A stretch of 64,000 nucleotides of DNA from Carnobacterium funditum DSM 5970. GTDB lineage: Bacteria; Bacillota; Bacilli; Lactobacillales; Carnobacteriaceae. Position 1 is the stretch's first letter. Each line of letters starts with the position of its first letter. The DNA is taken from the NCBI RefSeq assembly GCF_000744185.1, contig NZ_JQLL01000001.1:434001-498000 (forward strand), read 5' to 3'. The position numbers were made by a program, and so were the translations under genes. Of the stretch, positions 44,331-53,944 are shown in pieces. The notes beneath the pieces were generated by a model that saw only the letters and a list, made by a program, of their open reading frames with translations, ran no database searches and was not told the origin of the DNA.

Positions 44331-45653
44331 ATGAAAAAAATTGATGAATTAAAGCAACAAAAAAACTTAATTGTTTTTCTAGCCATTATTCTATTTATTA
44401 GTATAACAGCTTTTTCAACAATCGTTCTTGCTAACAAAAATACTGTTAAAGTTGATGCAAGTGTTGTAAATATACGTACCGGACCTGGATTATCCTATGA
44501 CATCATGACACAAGTCGTTGGTGGCGAAAAAATAAATATTTTAACTGAAGAAAATGAATGGTATAAAATTCGATTGAGCAACGATCAAATTGGTTGGGTT
44601 GCTAGTTGGTTGATAGGAAATACGGAATTCAGTGCCGCTTCAAACAAATTAGGTAAAATTTCTGTAGAAACAGCTAATATTAGAAGCGAAGGCAATTTAG
44701 AAGCCACTATTTTAGGTAAAGCTACTAAAGGAACCGAGTTAACCGTTCTTTTCCAACAAAATAATTGGACTCAAATACAATACAATGGTCAAGTTGCATG
44801 GGTTAGTTCTGATCTAATTGAAATAACAGCAGAAAAAAAATCAATCATTCCAACTTCGATTACAGCTAAAAAAAATGAAGACGCCTCAATTGAAACAGTA
44901 ACTGTTCGATCCGAAGGTACAAATATCAGAAATGGTCCATCTATAAACGACACTATTCTTTATAAAGCCTCAAAAGGAGATAATTTTACTTATCTAAGTA
45001 CCAAAGGAGAATGGTATAAGGTTAAAAATAGTGATGGTAAAACTGGTTATGTTGCCAATTGGGTAGTAGATCTATCAGGAAACAAGACTGCAGCACCTTC
45101 AGCTAATATCACATCCTTAGCTGAAGCAACTATTGTCATTGATGCAGGACACGGCGGCGAAGATCCAGGAGCTCCTGCATCAAATTATAATGAAAAACAA
45201 GCTACTTTAAAGACTGCAATTGCTCTGTCCAGTCGACTTAAACAAGCTGGAGTCAATGTTATTCTAACTCGAAACTCGGATGAATTTGTTAGTTTAAATC
45301 AACGAACAGTCACCAGTAATCAAGTTTCTGCTGATGCGTTTATTAGTATTCATTATGATTCGACTGAAATACCTAATGAGGTAAGTGGAACAACCACTTA
45401 TTATTATCATGAAAATGATAAAAATTTAGCCGAAACAATTAATAAGCAGCTTCAAGTCAATAACCCTTTGCCAAATAATGGCACCCGTTTTGGCGACTAC
45501 TATGTTTTACGTGAAAATTCTCAACCTGCGGTACTATTGGAACTCGGTTATTTAAATCATACTGTAGACCAAGCGACTATTTATACAGATTCTTATAGTG
45601 CATTCGCTGTTGAAAGTATCTACCAAGCATTAAACAATTATTTTTCTTCCTAA
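44331..45653 (+). CDS. N-acetylmuramoyl-L-alanine amidase with three SH3 domains
   Basis: 440 residues. A membrane anchor or uncleaved signal (about 15-34) is followed by three bacterial SH3 cell-wall-binding repeats (about 37-98, 105-163 and 188-247; each has a NIR-(S/T)-G/E and a GWVA/AWVS-type end). An Amidase_3 domain (about 264-438) follows. Zinc and catalytic residues: DAGHGGEDPGA, the Glu in NEKQATLKTA, SIHYDST and LLELGYLNH. It cleaves the amide bond between muramic acid and the stem peptide during wall turnover. Alone on the plus strand; binding site AAGGTAG is distant from the ATG, so translation may be modest. Confidence 0.93.
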   Translation: MKKIDELKQQKNLIVFLAIILFISITAFSTIVLANKNTVKVDASVVNIRTGPGLSYDIMTQVVGGEKINILTEENEWYKIRLSNDQIGWVASWLIGNTEFSAASNKLGKISVETANIRSEGNLEATILGKATKGTELTVLFQQNNWTQIQYNGQVAWVSSDLIEITAEKKSIIPTSITAKKNEDASIETVTVRSEGTNIRNGPSINDTILYKASKGDNFTYLSTKGEWYKVKNSDGKTGYVANWVVDLSGNKTAAPSANITSLAEATIVIDAGHGGEDPGAPASNYNEKQATLKTAIALSSRLKQAGVNVILTRNSDEFVSLNQRTVTSNQVSADAFISIHYDSTEIPNEVSGTTTYYYHENDKNLAETINKQLQVNNPLPNNGTRFGDYYVLRENSQPAVLLELGYLNHTVDQATIYTDSYSAFAVESIYQALNNYFSS

Positions 45654-45662
45654 AGATAAAAA

Positions 45663-45706
45663 ATACCCGTCTCTCACTTTTTATTGTGTGAGATGGGTAT
45701 TCTTTT
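45663..45706 (+). terminator. Terminator shared by the amidase and dtd genes
   Basis: ATACCCGTCTCTCAC and GTGTGAGATGGGTAT form a 15-bp stem with G-U pairs around about 8 bases, with T-rich sequence on the plus side. It also ends the convergent dtd gene. Confidence 0.85.
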
Positions 45707-46152
45707 TATTTATTCTTGCTATCAATTACGATTGTCACAGGTCCATCATTTATCAAAGAAACTTGCATATCTGCGCCAAATAGACCTTCTACAACATGTA
45801 GATTATTGTTTCTTAATCCTTCATTGAAAGAGTCGTACAAAGGAGTAGCCACTTCGGGCTTTGCCGCTTGGATAAAACTTGGCCGGTTTCCTTTTTTTGT
45901 TTCTGCATGCAAAGTAAATTGAGAAATAGATAAAATATCTCCTTTGACATCTTGAATAGATAGATTCATTTTATCGGATTCATCCGAAAAGATGCGCATG
46001 GTTGATATTTTTCTAACTAGGTAATCCACATCCTCTTTCGTATCGGCAGATTCAATTCCTATTAATAATACTAAACCGTGTTCAATACTAGCGATAGATT
46101 TATTTTCAATTTTAACTTCTGCTTTCTTACTTCTTTGAATGACAATTCTCAA
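45706..46152 (-). CDS. dtd: D-aminoacyl-tRNA deacylase
   Basis: 148 residues from TTG 46152, chosen because GAGG lies six bases upstream and the protein then starts M-R-I-V-I-Q-R-S as in the family; an ATG at 46164 is the alternative. Dtd removes D-amino acids from mischarged tRNA. Diagnostic motifs: [17 protein letters not shown] and GPVTIVIDS near the C-terminus. It lies 35 bp downstream of rel, the usual rel-dtd pairing in Firmicutes. Confidence 0.95.
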   Translation of the reverse strand: MRIVIQRSKKAEVKIENKSIASIEHGLVLLIGIESADTKEDVDYLVRKISTMRIFSDESDKMNLSIQDVKGDILSISQFTLHAETKKGNRPSFIQAAKPEVATPLYDSFNEGLRNNNLHVVEGLFGADMQVSLINDGPVTIVIDSKNK

Positions 46153-46187
46153 AATTAACCTCATTTCTATCCCAACAATTAACTTAA

Positions 46188-48398
46188 TTAAGACGATATT
46201 CTATGAACGTTATAGACATCTGGAATCATTTTAATTTTATCTATAATTCTTTCTAAATGATTTAGATTAGGAATAGCAACTGTCAGTGTAATCGTCGCCA
46301 TGCGATTATTGTCTACTTTACCACTGACATTGTTTAAGTTACGCGTCATAGTGTTTACGACTTGTAATACTTCATTGAGTAATCCAGAGCGATTATATCC
46401 TTCAATTTGAAGATCCGCATCGTATTCTTGTCCTTGTGATGAAGTATCTTCCCACTCTACTTCAATTAAACGATTTTCGGCATCTTTTGCAGATTTTACG
46501 TTAGGACAATCTGCTCTATGAATAGATATTCCTCTTCCTTTAGTGATGTACCCAACGATAGGATCCCCGGGAACAGGACTACAACAACGGCTAATCCTTA
46601 CTAGTAAATTATCCACACCTTGGATAACGATTCCGCCTTCGTGGCGAACTTTAAGTTTATCTGTTTCTTTTTTTGATTTGACTTCGATGTTATCGATTTC
46701 TAGAGCTTTCTTTTCACTTTCTCTTGCACGTCTTTCTTTTTCCGTTAATCGATTAGCAACAGCTAGTGCAGTAACTTCACCATAACCGATAGCAGCATAC
46801 AAGTCCTCTTCAATAGTAAAATTAAACCTATCTAAAAGTATTTTCATATTTTGTTTTGTTAAAAAATCTTTTGGCAAGAATTGCATTTCTTGAAGTTGTT
46901 TTTCAAGCGATTCTCGTCCTTTTATAATGTTTGCTTCACGATCTTGTAATTTGAAGAAACGTTTAATTTTATTTTTTGCTTTACTGGTTGAAACTACGCT
47001 AATCCAGTCTCGGCTGGGACCATATGAATTTGGTGAAGTTAAGATTTCAATAATATCTCCAGTTTTCAACTTATAGTTCAGAGGAACAATTTTACCATTC
47101 ACCTTAGCTCCAATAGTTTTATTTCCGATTTCAGTATGAATATGATAAGCAAAATCTAATGGTCCTGCTCCTGAAGGCAATTCACTTACATCACCTTTTG
47201 GAGTAAATACATAGACTTTATCTTTAAGAATATCACCTTTCACGCTTTCCATAAAGTCACTAGCATCATTGGATTCACTTTGTAATTCTAAAATATCTCT
47301 AAACCAAGATATTTTTTCTCCTACATCTGTATTTTCCATCTTTTTAGAAATGCCTTCTTTATATGCCCAATGTGCAGCGACACCATACTCAGCTACCTGG
47401 TGCATTTCTTCGGTTCGTATTTGAACTTCTACAGGTCTTCCGTTTGGTCCGATAACTGTTGTATGGATAGATTGGTACATGTTCGATTTTGGCATCGCAA
47501 TATAGTCTTTAAATCTCCCTGGCATTGGTTTCCATCGCGTATGAACGGCTCCTAATACAGCATAACAATCTTTAATTGAATCGACAATGACGCGTATTGC
47601 CAGTAAATCATAGATTTCATTAAATTGCTTCTTTTGATCTTTCATTTTAATATAAATAGAATAAATATGTTTTGGTCGCCCATAAATATTTGCATTTATG
47701 CTTAACTCATCAACAGAATCTTGAATAATTTGAATGGTATTTGAAATATATGATTCACGTTCATCTCTTTTAGAATTCATTAAATGTACAATCCGATAAT
47801 ACTGCTGCGGATTTAAATAACGTAAAGAAGTATCTTCTAATTCCCATTTCACTTTGCTAATCCCTAACCGATCAGCTAAGGGTGCATAAATTTCTAGCGT
47901 TTCGTTAGCAATACGTCTTTGTTTATCTGGTCGATGGTATTTTAACGTACGTAAGTTATGCAACCGATCGGCTAGCTTAACCATGATAACACGCAAGTCT
48001 TTTGCCATTGCTAATAACATCTTCCGATGATTTTCTGCTTGTTGTTCTTCATGTGACTTGAACTCGATTTTCCCTAATTTTGTTACTCCATCGACTAACA
48101 GAGCTACTTCAGGAGTGAATTCTCTAGAAATATCGTCAAATGTAATGTCGGTATCTTCAACTACATCGTGTAAAAAACCGGTTGCAACAGTTACTGGATC
48201 CATTTGTAATTCAGCTAATATGCCTGCAACTTGGATTGGATGAATAATATAAGCTTCTCCAGATTTCCGTAACTGTCCCTCATGTGCTTTTGTTGCAAAG
48301 TCGCATGCTTTTTTGACAAAAGCTACATGGTTGCTATTCATATAGGCAACTGTCAAAGCAATGACTTCTTGAGAAGTATAAATTTTATTTTTGGGCAT
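46188..48398 (-). CDS. relA: Bifunctional (p)ppGpp synthetase/hydrolase Rel
   Basis: 736 residues, the long RSH enzyme that makes and degrades the alarmone (p)ppGpp. Domains in order: HD hydrolase (about 25-180, with [12 protein letters not shown] and [10 protein letters not shown]); synthetase (about 240-350, with [13 protein letters not shown] and [10 protein letters not shown]); TGS (about 395-455); a zinc-finger/CC region with [19 protein letters not shown]; and a C-terminal ACT domain. Both catalytic sites appear intact. Transcribed with dtd from a strong promoter. Confidence 0.96.
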   Translation of the reverse strand: MPKNKIYTSQEVIALTVAYMNSNHVAFVKKACDFATKAHEGQLRKSGEAYIIHPIQVAGILAELQMDPVTVATGFLHDVVEDTDITFDDISREFTPEVALLVDGVTKLGKIEFKSHEEQQAENHRKMLLAMAKDLRVIMVKLADRLHNLRTLKYHRPDKQRRIANETLEIYAPLADRLGISKVKWELEDTSLRYLNPQQYYRIVHLMNSKRDERESYISNTIQIIQDSVDELSINANIYGRPKHIYSIYIKMKDQKKQFNEIYDLLAIRVIVDSIKDCYAVLGAVHTRWKPMPGRFKDYIAMPKSNMYQSIHTTVIGPNGRPVEVQIRTEEMHQVAEYGVAAHWAYKEGISKKMENTDVGEKISWFRDILELQSESNDASDFMESVKGDILKDKVYVFTPKGDVSELPSGAGPLDFAYHIHTEIGNKTIGAKVNGKIVPLNYKLKTGDIIEILTSPNSYGPSRDWISVVSTSKAKNKIKRFFKLQDREANIIKGRESLEKQLQEMQFLPKDFLTKQNMKILLDRFNFTIEEDLYAAIGYGEVTALAVANRLTEKERRARESEKKALEIDNIEVKSKKETDKLKVRHEGGIVIQGVDNLLVRISRCCSPVPGDPIVGYITKGRGISIHRADCPNVKSAKDAENRLIEVEWEDTSSQGQEYDADLQIEGYNRSGLLNEVLQVVNTMTRNLNNVSGKVDNNRMATITLTVAIPNLNHLERIIDKIKMIPDVYNVHRISS

Positions 48399-48517
48399 AT
48401 TGTCACCTTCTTTTTTTAGTTAATCTTGTTATCTATTAGTTTTAGTCTATTTATTTTTTGCAATCAAAGTAGTTAGACCTTTAGGAAAAAGTATTTCAAG
48501 ATTAATAACTTCCTATG

Positions 48518-48546
48518 ATTATACCGTTAAAAATCGATTATTTCAA
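48518..48546 (-). promoter_or_regulatory. Promoter of rel-dtd
   Basis: TTGAAA (48541-48546) and TATAAT (48518-48523), exact 17-base spacing. Confidence 0.75.
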
Positions 48547-48635
48547 TGCTTGAACGAGTTACATTAGCTATTATGATAGTGACCATAGGTTCAATTAATT
48601 CTTAATCTTCATTGTTCCTCGCTCGGCAAATAGTG

Positions 48636-48667
48636 AAAAAAAGTGCCGTTTTAACGACACTTTTTCC
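48636..48667 (-). terminator. Terminator after DUF3013-prmA-rsmE
   Basis: AAAAAGTG/CACTTTTT outer stem and CGTT/AACG inner stem separated by one mismatch, with a T run on the minus strand. Confidence 0.8.
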
Positions 48668-48714
48668 TTATTTCCAGTATGATAAGATACGTAGTTTTTC
48701 TGGTTCATACGGAT

Positions 48715-49482
48715 TTATTGTTTTTTATTTAACTCAAAGTGGTAGGAAATAGCAGCTAAGGCATATAACGGAGCCGTTTCTGTCCTTAATATTCTTGGGC
48801 CTAGCGAACAAATCGTCATACCAACTTTAATAAGAGAGCCAATTTCTTCATGACTTAACCCACCTTCAGGACCAAAAACAACTAATACCTTGTCATTAAA
48901 TTGTAACTTATTTAAGGTTTTTGCAAAGTTTAGAACTTCACCTTCTTTAGCACTTTCTTCATATGCGACTAGGCATGCATCATAAGAATCAGCTAAATTA
49001 AGTAGCTCTTTAAAGGTAACAACTGGTGATATTTCTGGAATTCTAGTTCTATGAGATTGTTCGGCTGCTTCTTGAGATATTTTCTTGAGACGCGTTATTT
49101 TTTTTTCACTCTTTTTCTTATCCCATTTTGTTATGGAATAACTTGCTTGAAAAGGAATAAAAAAAGAAGCACCTAATTCTGTTCCTTTTTGAATAATGTA
49201 ATCTAATTTATCTCCTTTTGGCAATCCGCTAGCAATAGTTACTTCTATCGGTAATTCTTTTTGACTTATTTCATCTGATACCCATAATAAAGCGACTGAG
49301 TCATTTTCTATTTTCACTATTTTTGCTATAATAGCTTTTTGATCAGGAAAGACTAAATAAATTTGATTTCCAATCTCCATGCGCATAACCCGCGTAATAT
49401 GATGGTATTGTTCATCTGATAAAATAATTTCCGTTGTTTGATAAGTAGTTTTACGTTCTTCAGAAATAAAGTAGCGCTGCAT
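48715..49482 (-). CDS. rsmE: 16S rRNA (uracil(1498)-N3)-methyltransferase RsmE
   Basis: 255 residues, SPOUT-class enzyme that methylates U1498 of 16S rRNA. An N-terminal PUA-like part (QRYFISEERK, HHITRVMRMEIGNQI) precedes the knotted domain with IIQKGTELGASFFIPF, QSHRTRIPEI and the SAM-binding VVFGPEGGLSHEEI, then LGPRILRTETAPLYAL. It is one base from the prmA stop; last gene of the DUF3013-prmA-rsmE unit. Confidence 0.95.
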   Translation of the reverse strand: MQRYFISEERKTTYQTTEIILSDEQYHHITRVMRMEIGNQIYLVFPDQKAIIAKIVKIENDSVALLWVSDEISQKELPIEVTIASGLPKGDKLDYIIQKGTELGASFFIPFQASYSITKWDKKKSEKKITRLKKISQEAAEQSHRTRIPEISPVVTFKELLNLADSYDACLVAYEESAKEGEVLNFAKTLNKLQFNDKVLVVFGPEGGLSHEEIGSLIKVGMTICSLGPRILRTETAPLYALAAISYHFELNKKQ

Positions 49483-49483
49483 A

Positions 49484-50434
49484 TCACTCTTCCTCTAATG
49501 GTTTTTTAGCAATAATTGCAACCCAATCTTTCATTTGTAATAGTTGGATAATTTCAAAGTTTTGTTCTTTTAATTGTAATAATATTGTTTCTTTTTTTGT
49601 ATCAATAATTCCAGACGTTAAAAATAATCCTCCTGGTTTTAAAACAGACCAAGCTTGAGGGATTAAAGGTGAAATTATTTCAGCAAGAATATTTGCTACT
49701 ACAATATCTGCTTTAATTTCAACATCTTTCAACAAATTATTAGCAGCAATTTGTACATCCACTGCGTAATCATTTAACATAATATTATCATAAGCTGACT
49801 TAACGGCGACTTCATCTAAATCGTACGCAAAAACTTTACCTGCTCCGAGAGCCTTAGCAGCAATACTTAACACACCAGATCCAGTTCCAACATCTAGAAT
49901 AGTCTCATCACCTCTTATACAATTCTCCAATGATTGCAAAGATAATATTGTCGTAGGATGTGTTCCTGTTCCAAAAGCTAAACCCGGATCTAATTTAATG
50001 ATACATTCATCCGGATGTTGCGGTTCATACTCTTCCCAATTAGGAACAATAGTTAAAAAACGAGTGATCTTCAAAGAATGATAATACTTCTTCCAGGCGG
50101 TAGCCCAGTTTGTTTCAGCTACTTCTGTAACTATCATAATATTTGGCTCAATAGATAAACCTTTTGATTTTAATTCAATAATTTGTTCTTTAACACTAGA
50201 AATAATTTCTGGTGAAAATATCATTTCTGAAAAGTATGCCTTAACAAGCGCTCCTTCTTCTAAAAAATCAGCTCTATCTAGTTCCCATATTTGCCCAAAA
50301 CCGTCATCTGGAACGTTAAAAAAATCTTGACTATCTTCTATGGAGACACCCTCGGACCCTGCTTCAATCAAAATATTTGAAACAGCATCTACAGATTCAG
50401 TAGCTATCTGTACACTTACTTCAATCCAATTCAT
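49484..50434 (-). CDS. prmA: Ribosomal protein L11 methyltransferase
   Basis: 316 residues. PrmA trimethylates ribosomal protein uL11. An N-terminal recognition domain (NWIEVSVQIATESVDAVSNIL) precedes a Rossmann methyltransferase with ILDVGTGSGVLSIAA (SAM loop, about 182-196), YDLDEVAVKSA and the catalytic-site-like IVVANILAEII. FGTGTHPTT is also diagnostic. It lies between a DUF3013 gene and rsmE. Confidence 0.95.
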   Translation of the reverse strand: MNWIEVSVQIATESVDAVSNILIEAGSEGVSIEDSQDFFNVPDDGFGQIWELDRADFLEEGALVKAYFSEMIFSPEIISSVKEQIIELKSKGLSIEPNIMIVTEVAETNWATAWKKYYHSLKITRFLTIVPNWEEYEPQHPDECIIKLDPGLAFGTGTHPTTILSLQSLENCIRGDETILDVGTGSGVLSIAAKALGAGKVFAYDLDEVAVKSAYDNIMLNDYAVDVQIAANNLLKDVEIKADIVVANILAEIISPLIPQAWSVLKPGGLFLTSGIIDTKKETILLQLKEQNFEIIQLLQMKDWVAIIAKKPLEEE

Positions 50435-50474
50435 TTTATTCGTTGTCTCCTTTTAATTTATCGCTTATTAAATC

Positions 50475-50966
50475 TTAAAATTTTGGGTACTCTACTCTTT
50501 CTAAGTTGTAGCGATTAGTATCTTTGAACGTTTGAATAGTTTGTTCAAAATTAACTTGATTCCATTCTATTTCGAATGTTTCAATAGTAGAATCAGTAGC
50601 AAAATCTAGTAAATCTGATTGACCTTCTGTTACTACAATTCTCAACATTTTTACAAAAGCATCAATAAATCCTTTTTCAATACCCTTTTTAAAGTCAAAA
50701 GGAAAAGCTGCTAAATAATCATCTAGTATTATTTTAGATTTTTCAGGATTGTAAAAACAAACAACATCTTCAAATTGAATGATATTTTCTGTATTTACTG
50801 TTCCTTCAATATCTTGAATAACCAATTCAGGTTCTGTTTCTGCATATAGTGTAAAGGTTACTTCAATGACATTTTGTCTTTTTTTCCATTCAATCGACCA
50901 GTCAAAATCTAAGTTAGCTTCACTCATTGTGCTTTCTAGGTAATCAATCATATCATGTTTTGTCAT
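50475..50966 (-). CDS. DUF3013 family protein
   Basis: 163 residues, acidic, cytoplasmic-looking, without membrane segments. It resembles the DUF3013 proteins found upstream of prmA in lactic acid bacteria (starts MTKHDMIDYLE, with FDWSIEWKKRQNVIEV and a C-terminal RYNLERVEYPKF). Function unknown. It lies 40 bp upstream of prmA and probably heads that unit. The family call is from memory of this context and sequence style. Confidence 0.75.
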   Translation of the reverse strand: MTKHDMIDYLESTMSEANLDFDWSIEWKKRQNVIEVTFTLYAETEPELVIQDIEGTVNTENIIQFEDVVCFYNPEKSKIILDDYLAAFPFDFKKGIEKGFIDAFVKMLRIVVTEGQSDLLDFATDSTIETFEIEWNQVNFEQTIQTFKDTNRYNLERVEYPKF

Positions 50967-51009
50967 TTTAGTTCCTCATTTCTTTCAATTATATGGTTAT
51001 CTTTATTTT

Positions 51010-51430
51010 TCATTTAACGTCCTTATCTATTTTTTCTTTTTCTCCGGAAATATTAGGGCTTTCTGACACAATATAGCGCAATAAAATTTCCGACCATATA
51101 CCTCTATTCGAAATACCAATTCGAGTGGCAGTATCCTTTTTTTCAGGGTATCTTCTCTTGATTTGGGAAAAATAAAAAGATCTTAAATATTCAGAGTTCC
51201 ATTATCTTTTTTATCTACTCCCATTGACTTAGTTAATTTTCCTGGGCCACACGTTAGCAATCGTTCATTTTATTCATATCTGTTTCATCAGTTCAATTAC
51301 TGTACAAGGTTCAATAGCTGGAATAAATATAACCAGTAATAGCCTGTTTACCCATGAAATATACACTTGTGGTCTGCCTAAACACTCAATACCGAGTAAT
51401 TTCTTATTTTCTTTAATTTGAATTTAGTCA
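51010..51430 (-). pseudogene. mpg: Decayed DNA-3-methyladenine glycosylase (Mpg/AAG) gene
   Basis: In three shifting minus-strand frames the region still spells Mpg segments in order: KKLLGIECLGRPQVYFMGKQ with AITGYI, then IPAIEPCTVIELMKQI, LLTCGPGKLTKSMGVDKKDNG, and the C-terminal ATRIGISNRG and SEILLRYIVSESPNISG ending at TGA 51010. Intact relatives show LLGK-L, GYIVETEAY, RAIEP-EGIELM, NGPGKLTKA-GI and TPRIGIS-KPLRFYV. Several frameshifts and stops plus an internal loss between GYI and AIEP (roughly 70 codons) make it inactive. The product would have excised alkylated purines. Confidence 0.85.
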
Positions 51431-51554
51431 AAAATCCATTTAATTTCACTTTTGCTTTAAATAAATAACTAGTCTTTAGCTACAAGTATACAACAAATAG
51501 AAGGTATTCGTAAATAAAACTAAATTTAATCGATTTACTTTAAATTAAAACATA

Positions 51555-51594
51555 ACAAAAAGACAGCAACGATTTCACTTGTGCTGTCTTTTTT
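51555..51594 (-). terminator. Terminator after the aminotransferase / phoU remnant
   Basis: AAGACAGCA and TGCTGTCTT form a 9-bp stem around a loop of 13 bases, with a T run after it on the minus strand (CTTTTTGTT). Confidence 0.85.
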
Positions 51595-51626
51595 GGTTCT
51601 ATTTCATTTAAATCTATAGACGTTTT

Positions 51627-51812
51627 TTAATCATTCTCGAAAGAAAAAAAATTTTCTTTTGTTTTTTCAAAAGTATCTGAAATTGTATGAATAGATTGAT
51701 TAGTTGCCACATGTCGAGCAATTTTAACAGAATGGTCGCCTATTCGCTCTAAACTAGAAACATTTAGTTTTTTTTGATTCTGATTTGCATAGGTATTTTT
51801 TATTCTAAACAA
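51627..51812 (-). pseudogene. C-terminal remnant of a PhoU-like phosphate regulator
   Basis: 61 codons remain. VSSLERIGDHSVKIARHV matches the conserved LERIGDH-NIAE helix of PhoU domains. Everything upstream of that is absent, and the frame opens at an ATG that overlaps the aminotransferase stop by 8 bases. A full PhoU is about 215-220 residues, so this is at most a quarter. Whether the fragment is translated is unknown; it may survive by coupling to the aminotransferase. Confidence 0.75.
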
Positions 51813-52992
51813 TATCCGTTTTTTTATTATTTTCTATATAATTCGTTAATTTTTCCATTGCAGTAATGAGTGTTTTCATGCTAGCTGCATAACTAATACG
51901 GACGTAACCTTCCCCACCTGGACCAAATGAGTCGCCTGGGATTAAAGCTACCTTATTTTTTTGAGCTAAGTCTACACAAAAACTCATACTATCTTGAATA
52001 TACCCTTCAGGTATTTTAGCAAATAAGTAAAAAGCACCATTTGGTTTAGGACAAGTAAAACCAATTTTTTGGATACGTTCATAAACATAATCGCGTCGTT
52101 TCAAGTATTCGTTTTTCATGAGCTGAGCATCATTTATACCATCTGTAAATGCAGCTAGAGCTGCTTTTTGAGACATAGTTGCAGTAGAAGTAATTAAAAA
52201 CTGATGAACTTTATTGATTTCTTGTATAATTTCTGCAGGACCACAAAGTAACCCTATTCGCCATCCTGTCATGGCATGAGATTTTGAAACACCATTAATT
52301 AATAGTGTTTGTTCGGGTAGGTACTTAGCAATTGAAACATGTGAACCACTGTAAGTTAACTCGCTGTATATCTCATCACTTAATACGAACAAGTCGTGTT
52401 TTTTTAATTCATTAGCTAAATTCACAACTTCATCTCTAGTATACGTAACTCCTGTGGGATTATTAGGGTAATTCAGTACAATAGCCTTTATACTTTCTCC
52501 ATGTTCTAAAATGGCTTCTTGAATCATTTCCGGAGAAAGAACAAAATGATTACTTGAAGTATCGATAAAAATTGGCGTGCATCTACTTAGAATTGTGACG
52601 GGGATGTATCCTGGATAGATTGGTGTTGGAATTAACACTTTTTCGCCAGGATTTAATAGTCCAAATAAAGCTACATATATTGCCTCAGTTGCTCCTGCTG
52701 TTACTAAAATTTCCGAATCAGGTTTGTAATCCAAATCATATTTCTCTTTTAAAAAAATAGCCGCTGCTTGTCGTAAGGGAAGTTCGCCAGCAGTTGGTGC
52801 ATAATGAGTATGATTCTCCTCAATTGCATTCATCCCAGCCAATTTTATATGTTCAGGTGTGTTAAAATCTGGTTCTCCTAAAGTTAATTTAGTCATTCCT
52901 GGTATGAGAGACACCTCTGCATCAAACTTCAAAATTGAAGAAGATTGCAATAATGACAGTTGTTGATTTAAAAGATTCTTTCGTTTATTCAT
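51805..52992 (-). CDS. Pyridoxal-phosphate aminotransferase, class I/II (PatA/AspC-like)
   Basis: 395 residues. Fold-type I aminotransferase: GEPDFNTPEHIK near the start, AGATEAIYVALFGLLNPG, YPNNPTGVTY (PLP-binding Asn), LSDEIYSELTY (PLP Asp and Tyr), VSKSHAMTGWRIG (Schiff-base Lys, about residue 235) and a C-terminal YVRISYAASM (substrate-carboxylate Arg). The preferred substrate (aspartate, aromatic amino acids or N-acetyl-diaminopimelate) cannot be read from sequence; resemblance to PatA is an inference. Strong AAAGGAGGAA binding site. Confidence 0.93.
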   Translation of the reverse strand: MNKRKNLLNQQLSLLQSSSILKFDAEVSLIPGMTKLTLGEPDFNTPEHIKLAGMNAIEENHTHYAPTAGELPLRQAAAIFLKEKYDLDYKPDSEILVTAGATEAIYVALFGLLNPGEKVLIPTPIYPGYIPVTILSRCTPIFIDTSSNHFVLSPEMIQEAILEHGESIKAIVLNYPNNPTGVTYTRDEVVNLANELKKHDLFVLSDEIYSELTYSGSHVSIAKYLPEQTLLINGVSKSHAMTGWRIGLLCGPAEIIQEINKVHQFLITSTATMSQKAALAAFTDGINDAQLMKNEYLKRRDYVYERIQKIGFTCPKPNGAFYLFAKIPEGYIQDSMSFCVDLAQKNKVALIPGDSFGPGGEGYVRISYAASMKTLITAMEKLTNYIENNKKTDIV

Positions 52993-53041
52993 TTGTATTC
53001 CTCCTTTTACCTTAATAAGATTTTCAATCGTTTAACTACTC

Positions 53042-53776
53042 TTAAATCAACAATAAAAGAAAAGTATATCCTATTACTCCTGATAAAAAACTACTTAAAC
53101 TACTTTCTTGTTCTTCAGGTAATTCGTCTTTTAATGCATTTAAAACGACTCCCCCTGCTATAAAAGCTTGTAAAACGGAAAGAACGAATTCGTTTACTTC
53201 AGTTGTCACACCTATAATCCACCCAATCACAGGTGCCAGTGTTAAAATATATCTACCATACTGATCATAAATTTTCATATGATCTCTTCTCAACGACCAA
53301 TCATTTGTCACCAAATGAACACTTAAAGCTAAGAAATAAAAAAGTATACCAAAATAATTTTCAAACTGTTCCTTCACTAGAAGATAACCTATAATCGTAT
53401 TATAAACAGTGAATGCACTTATATGAATCCAGAAAACGGATAGATTAGTTTCTTTTATCTCTTTATTGTATAAATTTTTTTTAGATACCTTCACTAAACG
53501 TTCTAATGAGTAAAAAATAACCAATCCTAATAAAGCGACAATATAAATATGATTTTCTATGTTTCTCCAAACACTGTTTTGTAAATTTCTTAATATAATT
53601 TGTTGGTATTCATTCAATTTTGGCAATAAATCAACAAAAACATAAGAAACAGAAACACCCGCAGAAAAGGATAAAAACTTACTACGCGGTACTTTATTTA
53701 CAAATTGCATATACTTAGAAAAATAATGGATTAAGGTAAATCCTATAACGCATACAAAACTAATTATAAGATACAT
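53042..53776 (-). CDS. Polytopic membrane protein, ZIP-like
   Basis: About 244 residues from ATG 53776 (GAAAGGACG six bases upstream). Seven to eight membrane segments. The layout recalls ZIP metal transporters: FLSFSAGVSVSYVFVDLLPKL near the start is like AGV-LG-AFLHLLPE, and FIAGGVVLNALKDELPEE near the end resembles AG-FLYVAL-ELLPE. However, the HxxxH/E metal motifs of ZIP helices 4 and 5 are not evident (only HISAFTVYN and LSVHLVTND remain), so zinc transport is doubtful. Real function unknown. It lies between lepA and the aminotransferase. Confidence 0.7.
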   Translation of the reverse strand: MYLIISFVCVIGFTLIHYFSKYMQFVNKVPRSKFLSFSAGVSVSYVFVDLLPKLNEYQQIILRNLQNSVWRNIENHIYIVALLGLVIFYSLERLVKVSKKNLYNKEIKETNLSVFWIHISAFTVYNTIIGYLLVKEQFENYFGILFYFLALSVHLVTNDWSLRRDHMKIYDQYGRYILTLAPVIGWIIGVTTEVNEFVLSVLQAFIAGGVVLNALKDELPEEQESSLSSFLSGVIGYTFLLLLI

Positions 53777-53845
53777 TAATAACGTCCTTTCCATTCTTAT
53801 ATAGAGATGTTTTTTCACATAAAACGTTTACACTATTATCAAAAA

Positions 53846-53892
53846 CAAAAAACTCCTAATAAAGATTTACACTCATCTTTTATTAGAAGTTT
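53846..53892 (-). terminator. Terminator after lepA
   Basis: AAACTTCTAATAAAAGAT and ATCTTTATTAGGAGTTT form a long stem with one bulge around 8 bases, followed by TTTTTGTTTTTG on the minus strand. Confidence 0.85.
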
Positions 53893-53944
53893 CACGATAA
53901 AACAGTGCTCTTTTATTCATTCAACCTGTTAATTATACTATAAT

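Larger units (their letters stand above)
48399..48714. other. Intergenic region rel / rsmE
   Basis: 316 bp without a gene. It holds a promoter for rel at 48518-48546, about 120 bp of leader with no clear structure, and the rsmE terminator at 48636-48667. No remnant gene was recognised. Confidence 0.6.
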
